From Cohnella phaseoli (lineage in GTDB: Bacteria; Bacillota; Bacilli; Paenibacillales; Paenibacillaceae): DNA of 64,000 bases. The DNA is taken from contig NZ_QRDZ01000024.1 of assembly GCF_003386235.1 (NCBI RefSeq), positions 41,405 through 105,404 of the forward strand. The letters are read 5' to 3'. Shown in pieces: positions 26,367 to 34,346 of this stretch (its first letter is position 1; each line of letters starts with the position of its first letter). The position numbers were made by a program, and so were the translations under genes. The notes under the pieces were generated by a model. That model made no database searches. It was not told where the DNA came from and worked only from the letters and a program-made list of their open reading frames with translations.

Positions 26367-27785
26367 TCAGACGTCCTTATTTAAATTCGCCGCATTTCCC
26401 GGAATTTCCTTTACGACGATCCGAGTCCCGTCCACCGATGTCACTTGAACGGCCTTGCCCTGATCGACAAATTCGCCGGAAGTAATGACATCCACCCTCT
26501 GGCCGCCGATTTCCGCAATTCCCGACGGCCGCAGCAGTGAGACGGTCGTTCCGGTCTGTCCGATCCAGTGTTCGCGCGGTTGCTGGGATACGAAGCCTCT
26601 ATCGGAAGTCAATTCCTCCTTCAGAATGAATCGGTTCCAAACGCCGCGCTTGCGGAAAATGTACACGACAACACCGACGACGAACACCGCCACTAGAGCC
26701 GCGATTCCGAGGCTTCGCAGCGCGTTGCCGGTATCGTAAGCGCCCATCGTAATGCCGGCAATGACCGATATAATACCGAGTATGCCCAAAATTCCGAAGC
26801 TCGGGACGAAAACCTCGAGCACGAGCAGCCCGATACCCAGCAGGAACACGACCAGCGATTCCATTCCGGCGAAGCCTGCAATCGATTGTCCGAAGAAATA
26901 TAGCCCGAATGCGACCAAGCCGGTAATGCCGGGTGCCCCGAATCCCGGCACGAGCAGTTCGATAACGATGCCCGCAAGCCCGATAATAAGCAGCAGCAAA
27001 CTGATGCCAGGCGATGTCAGAAACTCCGACACCCTCTCCGCAAGCGAAGGCTTAATCTCGACGACGGTGCGATCGGACAGCCCTTTCCATGCGATCACTT
27101 CCTCGACCGTGTTTGCCAGCTTGTCGGCGTAACCGACCTTAAGCGCGTTTTCCGCGCTTAGCGAAATAATTTGTCCTTGCCTGCTCGTCTCTCCGATTTC
27201 CTTCATTTCGACGACCCGATTCGGATCGACCATCCCGATGGCGATGTCCGGATTGCGTCCGTTAATTTCGGCCGCCGCACGCATCTCCTCGCTCCACGCC
27301 GAGATATATTTCGGATTTTCTACCGCATTGCCGGCCCCATCCACAATCATAGCGGCGCCGATCATCGAGCCCGGAGCCATCGCAATATCTCCGGCGTTCA
27401 AGCTCAGGTAAGCGCCGGCGGAAGCCGCCTTGCCCGTAACGAACGCGACCGTCGGAACGGACGCTTCGCGAATGCGCTTGCCGATCTCCTCGGCCGTATC
27501 CAGACGGCCGCCGGGCGTATCGACGTCGAGCACGACAAGCGACGCTTTCGCTTCCTCCGCTTCATTAAGCGCTCGATCCAGAAATGCGGCCAAGCCGCTC
27601 TGTACGGTCTGCTGGACTGGAATCACATATACGGCGCCCGCCGACGGCGATTGCTCCGCGCTTGTAGCGCCGGCCAAACCGGTTGCGACTCCCAGCAGCG
27701 GAATAAGGGCAAGCAGCGCCAGCGCAGACCGTCCGATTCGCGCCGTCCAACGCTTGTAAGCATCCCGTAATGTCGTCATGCCCAT
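26367..27785 (-). CDS. nfeD: NfeD family membrane serine protease (YqeZ type)
   Basis: 472 residues. A signal/TM (~17-40) is followed by a ClpP-class serine protease domain (~50-235), with VLDVDTPGGRLDTAEEI, AFVTGKAASAGAYLSLNAGD (presumed nucleophile Ser and nearby dyad residue), and MAPGSMIGAA. About five TM segments (~245-380) and a C-terminal OB-fold NfeD domain (~395-470) follow. Long-form NfeD proteins pair with a flotillin; floA follows 76 bases downstream. ATG 27785 has GGAGG eight bases upstream. Control by an extracytoplasmic-function sigma of the sigma-W type is indicated by the promoter 47 bases upstream. Confidence 0.95.
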   Translation of the reverse strand: MGMTTLRDAYKRWTARIGRSALALLALIPLLGVATGLAGATSAEQSPSAGAVYVIPVQQTVQSGLAAFLDRALNEAEEAKASLVVLDVDTPGGRLDTAEEIGKRIREASVPTVAFVTGKAASAGAYLSLNAGDIAMAPGSMIGAAMIVDGAGNAVENPKYISAWSEEMRAAAEINGRNPDIAIGMVDPNRVVEMKEIGETSRQGQIISLSAENALKVGYADKLANTVEEVIAWKGLSDRTVVEIKPSLAERVSEFLTSPGISLLLLIIGLAGIVIELLVPGFGAPGITGLVAFGLYFFGQSIAGFAGMESLVVFLLGIGLLVLEVFVPSFGILGILGIISVIAGITMGAYDTGNALRSLGIAALVAVFVVGVVVYIFRKRGVWNRFILKEELTSDRGFVSQQPREHWIGQTGTTVSLLRPSGIAEIGGQRVDVITSGEFVDQGKAVQVTSVDGTRIVVKEIPGNAANLNKDV

Positions 27786-27831
27786 CTCACCATCCTCCTC
27801 CTCTGTGCAACAACTCCGACATGCTCTTTAT

Positions 27832-27857
27832 TACGATTCGACAACCGTTACGTTTCA
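27832..27857 (-). promoter_or_regulatory. Sigma-W-type (ECF) promoter of nfeD-floA
   Basis: TGAAAC (27857-27852), exactly 16 bases, CGTA (27835-27832): a perfect match to the B. subtilis sigma-W consensus, and the orthologous yqeZ-yqfA-yqfB operon is a sigma-W target. It implies induction by envelope stress and a sigma-W-like factor in this genome. Confidence 0.88.
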
Positions 27858-27934
27858 TTCCTGCCCAAATCAAATCGTTTACGCATGTGCCTTTTCGAAA
27901 AGGACTTATACATTTAGCTTAACCGAGAGTAACG

Positions 27935-27962
27935 CAAAAAGCACCCCCATAGCGGGAGTGCC
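27935..27962 (-). terminator. Terminator after yqeY
   Basis: GCACTCCCG..GGGGGTGC stem (27961-27941), then TTTTTGCG on the minus strand. Confidence 0.78.
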
Positions 27963-27979
27963 TGTCTGTCATGTCTGGA

Positions 27980-28423
27980 TTATTGCAGAGATTGCTGGAC
28001 GATTGCGTTAACGACTTTGCCGTCCGCAACGCCTTTCACCTTGGGCATAAGCGCGCCCATCAATTTCCCGAGGTCGGCTTTAGAAGAAGCACCGGTTTCT
28101 TGCATGGTCTGTACAACGATTGCTTTGATTTCTTCTTCTGTAAGCTGTCGCGGTAGATATTCGGAGATGATCTCAATTTCTGCCCTGACATTGCTTACGA
28201 GATCTTCCCTGCCGCCTTTTTCAAAGTCCAGCTGGGAATCGCGTCGTTGCTTGAGTTCACGGCTCAATATATTAAGCGTCTCGTTATCGTCAAGCGGCCG
28301 GCGCAGCTCGATTTCTTGATTTTTGATCGATGCGCGAATCATGCGAATCGTCTGGAGACGAAACTTGTCCCCGCTCTTCATCGCCTGCTTCATGTCATCG
28401 TTCAAACGTTCCGCAAGATTCAT
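27980..28423 (-). CDS. yqeY: GatB/YqeY domain protein
   Basis: 147-residue stand-alone YqeY protein. The domain is the tRNA-binding tail of the GatB amidotransferase subunit; single YqeY proteins have an unclear role. Visible: NLAERLNDDMKQAMKS, RMIRASIKNQEIEL, EIISEYLPRQLTEEEI and LGKLMGALMPKVKGVADG. AGGAGG precedes the ATG. It follows rpsU by 15 bases, the conserved rpsU-yqeY pair. Confidence 0.96.
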   Translation of the reverse strand: MNLAERLNDDMKQAMKSGDKFRLQTIRMIRASIKNQEIELRRPLDDNETLNILSRELKQRRDSQLDFEKGGREDLVSNVRAEIEIISEYLPRQLTEEEIKAIVVQTMQETGASSKADLGKLMGALMPKVKGVADGKVVNAIVQQSLQ

Positions 28424-28438
28424 GAGTGCGGATTCCTC

Positions 28439-28612
28439 CTAGTACTTCCGTTTGCGCGCAGCTTCGGATTTCAGCTTCCGCTTCACGCTTGGCTTTTCGT
28501 AGTGCTTACGTTTCTTCACTTCCGCGAGAACGCCATCTTTGGCAATGGAACGCTTGAAGCGGCGGAGTGCAGCGTCGATTGTTTCATTTTTACGTACTTT
28601 TGTTTCGGCCAC
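28439..28612 (-). CDS. rpsU: 30S ribosomal protein S21
   Basis: 57-residue basic protein of the small subunit, near the 3' end of 16S rRNA. Sequence AETKVRKNETIDAALRRFKR then KHYEKPSVKRKLKSEAARKRK (in pieces) is standard for Bacilli. The start is GTG at 28612 with GGGAGGG eight bases upstream; a longer frame to 28654 adds 14 residues foreign to S21. A strong promoter lies 48 bases upstream. Confidence 0.97.
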   Translation of the reverse strand: MAETKVRKNETIDAALRRFKRSIAKDGVLAEVKKRKHYEKPSVKRKLKSEAARKRKY

Positions 28613-28659
28613 CTGTTTTCCCTCCCTCCGCAACAGACCCAACACGGTTATCAAACTAT

Positions 28660-28689
28660 ATTATATGTGATGAGGAAAGGGAGTGTCAA
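28660..28689 (-). promoter_or_regulatory. Strong sigma-A promoter of rpsU-yqeY
   Basis: TTGACA (28689-28684), 18-base spacer, TATAAT (28665-28660): consensus in both hexamers. Confidence 0.85.
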
Positions 28690-28766
28690 CTTGAGCCGAG
28701 CAATAAATATGAATCGATCGACGTTAAGTTTCTCCTTTGCTCAAAACGAACCTAATAAGCGTGGTG

Positions 28767-29117
28767 CTATTGCTGCACGTTCAACGGTCCGAGCGTCTCG
28801 CCGCCGAGAATATGCCAATGAATATGGAATACCAGTTGCCCGGAATCGCGGCCGCAATTGTTCACCAGACGGTAGCCGGACTCCTCGAGTCCCGCCTCTT
28901 GGGCGATCTTCTTGGCGGATAATAGCAGATGGCCGAGCAGCGCCTGATCCTCAGGCTCGCAATCATTCATTGTGGCGATGTGCTTCTTGGGGATGACAAG
29001 CAGATGGACCGGCGCCTGCGGCTGAATATCGTGAAAAGCGCAGACAAGATCGTCTTCGTACACTTTGCGCGAAGGAATCGTTCCTTCGACGATTTTGCAA
29101 AACAAGCAATCTGACAA
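28767..29117 (-). CDS. HIT family protein (HinT-type purine nucleotide phosphoramidase)
   Basis: 116-residue histidine-triad hydrolase that acts on AMP-lysine-like phosphoramidates. The triad His98-His100-His102 is in VFHIHWHILGG, with the middle His as nucleophile, plus LLVIPKKHIATMND. Cys4/Cys7 with His residues suggest a structural zinc as in many HIT proteins. The start is TTG at 29117 with GGGGTG seven bases upstream; no ATG is available. It opens the block that breaks the B. subtilis-like order between rpsU and yqeW. Confidence 0.95.
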   Translation of the reverse strand: MSDCLFCKIVEGTIPSRKVYEDDLVCAFHDIQPQAPVHLLVIPKKHIATMNDCEPEDQALLGHLLLSAKKIAQEAGLEESGYRLVNNCGRDSGQLVFHIHWHILGGETLGPLNVQQ

Positions 29118-29191
29118 ATGGACGCACCCCTTTAACGAGTTGGCATATGCCTCCCATCATACCGCATACGCCCCCTCGCCGTCCAATAGGC

Positions 29192-29221
29192 AGGGGCCTG
29201 CGGCGATCGCCGCAGGCCCCT
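29192..29221. repeat. Perfect 30-bp palindrome with GCGATCGC core
   Basis: AGGGGCCTGCGGC then GATC then the exact complement, no loop offset. It lies between the HIT gene and the downstream end of the 129-aa gene. Neither side has a T run of more than two, so a plain terminator is not certain; as RNA it would form a 13-bp stem with a four-base loop. Confidence 0.8.
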
Positions 29222-29240
29222 TGCCGCTCGGACTTGCCCT

Positions 29241-29630
29241 TTACCAATAGTACGGCAGCAGGGAGATCGCCGCCAAGCCCGCAAGCGGCAAAATCAGCCG
29301 ATTAAACCTGCGCGGACGATACGGATAAAAGCCTCCCCCGAATGGCGGATAGAAGGGGAAAAATCCGCGCATGGGCTCCACGGAGCCCGGGACGGCCAGG
29401 CACAGCCACTCGTCGTCGACATGCTCCACGATGCCGTCGTAGCAGCAGCCGTCAACGGCCTGCACCTCGACGTAACGATGCATGTGGGAGTGGCACATCT
29501 GTTTCGTTACTTTTTTAGCCGTCGGCTGAGGCATCATATGGACCGCGTACTGTCCTTTCGCCGCATGCTCCTGCGTCGGCTTCGGCGCAGGCTGCGGGGT
29601 CGGCTGGGGCGTCGGTTTCGTTTTTTCCAT
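29241..29630 (-). CDS. Unknown protein with Pro-rich head and hydrophobic tail
   Basis: 129 residues. The head (1-25) is low-complexity PTPQPTPQPAPKPT. The middle (~45-85) has a His/Cys stretch KQMCHSHMHRYVEV and QAVDGCCYDGIVEHVDDEWLCLAVPG, which reads like a small beta-barrel (SH3/LSm-like) strand pattern. Then follow FFPFYPPFGGGFYPYRPRR and a hydrophobic tail LILPLAGLAAISLLPYYW. No known domain is certain. ATG 29630 is preferred to 29636 because GGAGAG lies nine bases before it. The Gly/Tyr/Pro patch resembles spore-coat or surface proteins, which is only a guess. The metal-binding look of the Cys/His run is also inferred. Confidence 0.75.
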   Translation of the reverse strand: MEKTKPTPQPTPQPAPKPTQEHAAKGQYAVHMMPQPTAKKVTKQMCHSHMHRYVEVQAVDGCCYDGIVEHVDDEWLCLAVPGSVEPMRGFFPFYPPFGGGFYPYRPRRFNRLILPLAGLAAISLLPYYW

Positions 29631-29720
29631 GAGCATTCTCTCCTTGGGCGCCTATTTCCCCAACATCATATGCACGCATAGGCGAATGGCTCATAAATAT
29701 AAGCAAAATGGGCTTGGACG

Positions 29721-30359
29721 TCAGTTTTGGCCGTTCAAAGCGGATGCAAGCTCGCGCAGTTTGGCGGACGCTTCAAGAGCGTGCGGCTTCCACTCTCCCA
29801 GCGACACCATCTGTCGGAAGCCCACCTCGCCCGAAGGCGAGCGGAATTTGTTCAACGCATCCGCGATAACTGCCGCTCCGTCTCGAACGTTCGTCAAAAA
29901 GGAAATTTCCGCGTCCGTCAGCGGGGCGCCGCTCTCGCCGATTGCCGCCAGAGGACTTTCCCCTCCGATCACCGCGTTGGCCGCAAGCATAATCGCCTCG
30001 GATACCTCAGTGCGGGATAGCCCCGACGCCGAGCTTTCGGCCTCTATAAACAGGCCCAGCGCCTCCGCCCCCGCCAGTCTTGCCTCGGCGATTTCCTTGG
30101 CGGCGCGAACCTTCTCCGCCTCCGTCTTCGCTACGAGAAACCCTTCAGAGCCGTCGCGAAGGCGATCCGCGAAAAGCTGCGCGTAGACGTACCGCTCGGC
30201 TAGACGCTGCCCTCGGTCGGTTTTGAGCGACTGCTCTTCCAGCATATATTTTGAGTAACCTAGAATAACCAATGTCATTAAGACGACAATCGCAATCAGC
30301 ATCGCTCCGATAACGAGCGATCTGCGGCTCTTTATTTTGTTTTCGGCTTCGGCCGGCAT
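29721..30359 (-). CDS. Membrane-anchored protein with helical outer domain, unknown
   Basis: 212 residues. A short basic N terminus (KIKSRR), one TM (about 15-35, LVIGAMLIAIVVLMTLVILGY), then an outer region that is almost all helix and rich in Ala/Glu. No catalytic motif or known repeat is visible. AGGAGG precedes the ATG. It sits 72 bases after addA and reads the same way, but no functional link is evident. Shape resembles sensory outer domains of four-helix type, without a cytosolic output domain. Confidence 0.75.
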   Translation of the reverse strand: MPAEAENKIKSRRSLVIGAMLIAIVVLMTLVILGYSKYMLEEQSLKTDRGQRLAERYVYAQLFADRLRDGSEGFLVAKTEAEKVRAAKEIAEARLAGAEALGLFIEAESSASGLSRTEVSEAIMLAANAVIGGESPLAAIGESGAPLTDAEISFLTNVRDGAAVIADALNKFRSPSGEVGFRQMVSLGEWKPHALEASAKLRELASALNGQN

Positions 30360-30431
30360 AACGCAATCCTCCTGCAGCTTGTTTGATCTTCGTTCGTCGC
30401 TGGCGACACATCCGCTTGCTTGACAGCGACG

Positions 30432-33400
30432 TTAACTGACTCGCACGACATGCCCTCCATCGAAAAAGTACACGTAAGTTTCCTTGACCGGCCTGCCGGC
30501 GATTGCGCTCACCGCTTCGGCGTAGCGTTCGACCTGGAATCGGTGCTTCTCCGCGGCAGCCGCGGCGTCAAGTCCCTTTAACGCATCCGTCTTGTAATCC
30601 ACAAGCACGAGCCCCTCTTCTTCTTCGAACAGGCAGTCGACAACCCCCTGAATAATGACGGTTTCTCCCGCTTCGGGCGCCAGCGTTTCCGGATAGACCG
30701 CAGCGACGTCAAGTCCGCAAGTGAACGGAACCTCGCGCCATACGCGGTCGGACTGTCGCATCCTTTCGTACAGCGGCGTGCCGCAGAACGCCGCTACGGC
30801 AGCCGCTTCGATGCCCGCTCTCTGCTCCGCCGACAAAATCCGCCTCTCCGTCAGCTTGTCCAGCATCGCTTCGATCCGCTCCGCGGAGACGTCTGCTTCG
30901 AGCGGCAAATGCTGCATGACGAGATGGTAAGCCGTTCCCCGCTCCGCAGGCGTCAGCTGCTTGGCGGACATAAACCGCGGTCGGCGAAGTCGGAAAGTGG
31001 CAGCGGTCGCCGACAGCGCCTCTTCTTCCGCCAGTCGTTCCCGCCACGCCTCGGATACGACTTCCTCCTCGGCCGCCGCCCGTATCGGTACAGAGTGCGG
31101 AGCAGTCCCTTCCCGGCGGAGCTTAAGCGCCGTAATCGACGTCTTCGCCGCGACTTGCGACGCAGTCTCGTGCGAATAACGCCAATTCAGGACGCGTTCG
31201 ACCCGTTCGGCCAGTTCCGTGCCGCCTGCACCGACCGGGTCCGCGTTCGCCACGGCATTCCATAGACGCCCATCGTCCTGCGCCTCTTCCTTCGCCTCGG
31301 ACGTGCGCAGCGTATAAGCGGCGGACGGCTCGACTCGGAATACCCAGCGGCTCGCCGGATCGGTACGCTCGGCGGCGAGCACCGCCGCAGGCCCAAGCCA
31401 ATCCAAATATTTGCCGGCTGCGGCAACCGCATGCGGAGGCAGACCGCCCTCGGCCATCGCGGCTGTTTCCGTCCACTGCTCCCACATCTTGGACGCGTCC
31501 TTGCTCGTCCCGATCAGAAACAGCTTCTCCTTCGGCCGGGTGAGCGCCACGTACAGCACGCGCATTTCCTCCGCCAGCATCTCCGCCGCCAGCTTCCGGC
31601 GAATGGCGAGCTGCGGCAGCGTCGGATACGTAATTCGGCTATCGCGCTCGAACACCCGTGGGCCGAAGCCAAGCTTCTTATGCTTGAGGAACGCTCCGTT
31701 CAAGTCTCTGCGATTGAAATTGCGGCCTAACCCGGCTGCGAACACAACGGGAAATTCAAGCCCTTTGCTTCGGTGAATCGAGACGATTCTAACGACGTTC
31801 TCGCTCTCCCCGAGCGCCCGGGCCGCCCCCAGGTCCGCGCCTGTATCGCGCATCCGGCCCAAAAACCGCAGGAACCGGAACAGTCCGCGAAACCGAGAGG
31901 AGCGCTCGTACTGGATCGCGCGATCGACCAGCGCCCGCAGATTGGCCTGCCGTTGGCCGCCGCCCGGCAATCCTCCGACAAAATCGTAGTAGCCGGTTTC
32001 CCTGTACAGCATCCAGAGCAGATCGCCCAGCGGCTCCCGTCTGGCGAAATCGCGCCACTCCCCCAGCTTGGTCAGAAAACCCGCCAAGGCGCTGCGAACG
32101 TCCGGAGCCAGCGTGGCTGCAGCTCCCCCGCCGTCTCGGGCCGCTTCGTTCGTCGCCTCCCAGAACGAGCTTCGCCTGCGAGCCAGGCGGATGCGGGCCA
32201 AATCTTCGGCCCCTAAGCCGCCGATCGGCGAACGCAGCACGCCCGCGAGCGGAATGTCCTGACGCGGATTGTCGATAACGGCAAGCAGCGACAGCACCGT
32301 ATCGACCTCCGTCGCCGCGAAATATCCGGTCGCCAGGTCTGCATAAGCCGGAATGCCCGCCGCCTTCAGCTCCTCGATAATCGTTGGGGCCAACGAGGAG
32401 ACAGCCCGCAGCAAAATGACGATATCCCGATACTGCACCGGACGATGCAGCTTCGCCTTGCCGTCGTACACGGCGAACGGCGGGCGCTGCCCCTCTTCGC
32501 CGCCTGTGCCCATCAGCTTGCGAATCTCGTCCGCGATGCATCTGGCTTCAAGCTGCGCCGCTTCCAGATCTTCCGGCTCCCCGGAGCCGCTCTCGTCCGC
32601 ATTCTGCGCGTCCTCCTGCGAGCCCCCCGCCTCGGCTGCGAGCTGCGTCGTTTCCTCCACTATCTCCGCGGAAGGAGCCGCTCTGTCCAGCAAAATCATT
32701 TCGACGGCATACGGATTCCGTTCTCCCTCCACCGCTTCCGGGTAGCCGTCGCTATATTTCAGCTCGGCCTGTTCGTCATAATTCATCTCGCCGACCGGCT
32801 CTTGCATAATGAGCCGAAAAACATGGTTCGCCGCGTTTAGAATTTCCCTGCGGCTGCGGAAATTGCGCGCCAGATCGATGCGCAGCCCCGGCTCTCCCTC
32901 CAAGCACCCGGCGTCCGTCATCTCCGGCCTGTAAGACGCGTATGTTTTATACTTCTCGAGAAACAAGCCCGGCTCTGCCAGCCGAAACCGGTAGATGCTC
33001 TGCTTGACGTCGCCGACCATGAACACGTTGCCTGGATCGTTTCTGGCAATCAAGGAGACGATCGCCTCTTGAACCTCGTTCGTATCCTGGTATTCGTCAA
33101 GATAGATCTCCGCGAATCTGTCGCGGAAGCCGAGCGCGGCGAGAGAGGGCGAACTATGCTCGGGCGTCGAGGCAGCGTCGCGCAGAATGCGCAGCGCGTA
33201 ATGCTCCAGGTCGCCGAAATCCAGCAGCCCCTTCGCCCGCTTCGCCTGCTCATAGCGATCGCCGAACTGGATCGCCAGCTCGGCCAGGCCTTCCATCTCG
33301 GGCGCCAGTCCGCGCAACTCCTCGGCGTACTGCTCCAGCGAACGGACAAGCCACTCCTCGGCCAGCTTGCCGACCGCTTTCTTCGCCGATTCGCGCAGCG

Positions 33401-34346
33401 ATTTTACCCGCTCGATCAGCGACGGATCGTAATCGTCGCCCTTGCACGCCTTTAGCCGTCCGAACCGGATGCCGGTCGCCGCCGCCTGCCACGCCTCCCA
33501 CGAGTCGGACGCGAACGCCGCAGCAGCTTGCTCCAGCCCGTCGATATCGGCGAACAGCGTCTCAATGTAAGGCTCCGGCCCGCCCGGCTCGTGCGCGACG
33601 CGCAGCGCGGTCCTCAGCAGCTGCAGCGTGCCGTGGAGCAGCAGCATCGCGTCGTCGCGCAAGCTTTTGACCCAGAGCGAGCCCAGCAGCTTCTCCGCCT
33701 CCGCTGCACGGAAGCTCGCGGCCGTCGCGCGCAGCCAATGCTCCGGCCACGGATGGCTGCCTGCGAATTCGTGCAGCTCAAGTACGAGCCGGTGGAGCGG
33801 CTCGTCGTTGCGTTCCCCTCCGAACCGATCCGCGAGAGAAGCGAGCGCGCCTTCGCTTCCCTCGGCCGCATAACGCTCCTCGAACAGTTCGTCGAGCGTA
33901 TCCATTCGCAGCAGTCCCGCCTCGGTATCGTTCGCCATGCGAAAGCCAGGATCAAGATCGATCAGCGGCGCGTAACGCTCCACCACCTCCAGGCAGAACG
34001 AATGCAGCGTCGTCACCGAAGCCCGGGGCAGCAGCGCGATCTGACGGCGCAAATGCTTCGAGTCCGGGCTGCTCTCGAGAGCGTCCTCGAGCGCATGTCG
34101 AATCCGCTCCTTCATCTCCGCCGCAGCCGCTTTCGTGAATGTCGCTACGAGCATTGCGTCCACATCCAGCGGACGGTTCTCGTCGGCGATCCGCGAAATG
34201 ATCCTCTCCACGAGCACCGCCGTTTTGCCCGATCCGGCCGCCGCAGCTACGAGCAGATGCGAGCCCTCTGCCGCAATCGCCGCCCACTGTTCGTCCGTCC
34301 AGCGACTTTCCGCCGGCTTGGCCGGCCATCGTTGCCATTGCTTCAC
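30432..34346 (-). CDS. addA: ATP-dependent helicase/nuclease subunit A (AddA)
   Basis: 1304-residue UvrD-type 3'-5' helicase with a C-terminal RecB-family nuclease. It forms AddAB, which resects double-strand breaks for RecA and responds to Chi. Walker A is AAAGSGKTAVLVERI (Lys41); SVTTLHSFCLEVV, YLDEYQDTNEVQEAIV (Walker B), GDVKQSIYRFR and IHRSKGLEFPVVFAAG are helicase motifs. The nuclease site ends with LVDYKTDALKG (~1235). The GTG start overlaps the addB stop (GTGA), with AAGGAGGGA upstream. Somewhat longer than the 1232-aa B. subtilis protein. Confidence 0.97.
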   Translation of the reverse strand: MKQWQRWPAKPAESRWTDEQWAAIAAEGSHLLVAAAAGSGKTAVLVERIISRIADENRPLDVDAMLVATFTKAAAAEMKERIRHALEDALESSPDSKHLRRQIALLPRASVTTLHSFCLEVVERYAPLIDLDPGFRMANDTEAGLLRMDTLDELFEERYAAEGSEGALASLADRFGGERNDEPLHRLVLELHEFAGSHPWPEHWLRATAASFRAAEAEKLLGSLWVKSLRDDAMLLLHGTLQLLRTALRVAHEPGGPEPYIETLFADIDGLEQAAAAFASDSWEAWQAAATGIRFGRLKACKGDDYDPSLIERVKSLRESAKKAVGKLAEEWLVRSLEQYAEELRGLAPEMEGLAELAIQFGDRYEQAKRAKGLLDFGDLEHYALRILRDAASTPEHSSPSLAALGFRDRFAEIYLDEYQDTNEVQEAIVSLIARNDPGNVFMVGDVKQSIYRFRLAEPGLFLEKYKTYASYRPEMTDAGCLEGEPGLRIDLARNFRSRREILNAANHVFRLIMQEPVGEMNYDEQAELKYSDGYPEAVEGERNPYAVEMILLDRAAPSAEIVEETTQLAAEAGGSQEDAQNADESGSGEPEDLEAAQLEARCIADEIRKLMGTGGEEGQRPPFAVYDGKAKLHRPVQYRDIVILLRAVSSLAPTIIEELKAAGIPAYADLATGYFAATEVDTVLSLLAVIDNPRQDIPLAGVLRSPIGGLGAEDLARIRLARRRSSFWEATNEAARDGGGAAATLAPDVRSALAGFLTKLGEWRDFARREPLGDLLWMLYRETGYYDFVGGLPGGGQRQANLRALVDRAIQYERSSRFRGLFRFLRFLGRMRDTGADLGAARALGESENVVRIVSIHRSKGLEFPVVFAAGLGRNFNRRDLNGAFLKHKKLGFGPRVFERDSRITYPTLPQLAIRRKLAAEMLAEEMRVLYVALTRPKEKLFLIGTSKDASKMWEQWTETAAMAEGGLPPHAVAAAGKYLDWLGPAAVLAAERTDPASRWVFRVEPSAAYTLRTSEAKEEAQDDGRLWNAVANADPVGAGGTELAERVERVLNWRYSHETASQVAAKTSITALKLRREGTAPHSVPIRAAAEEEVVSEAWRERLAEEEALSATAATFRLRRPRFMSAKQLTPAERGTAYHLVMQHLPLEADVSAERIEAMLDKLTERRILSAEQRAGIEAAAVAAFCGTPLYERMRQSDRVWREVPFTCGLDVAAVYPETLAPEAGETVIIQGVVDCLFEEEEGLVLVDYKTDALKGLDAAAAAEKHRFQVERYAEAVSAIAGRPVKETYVYFFDGGHVVRVS

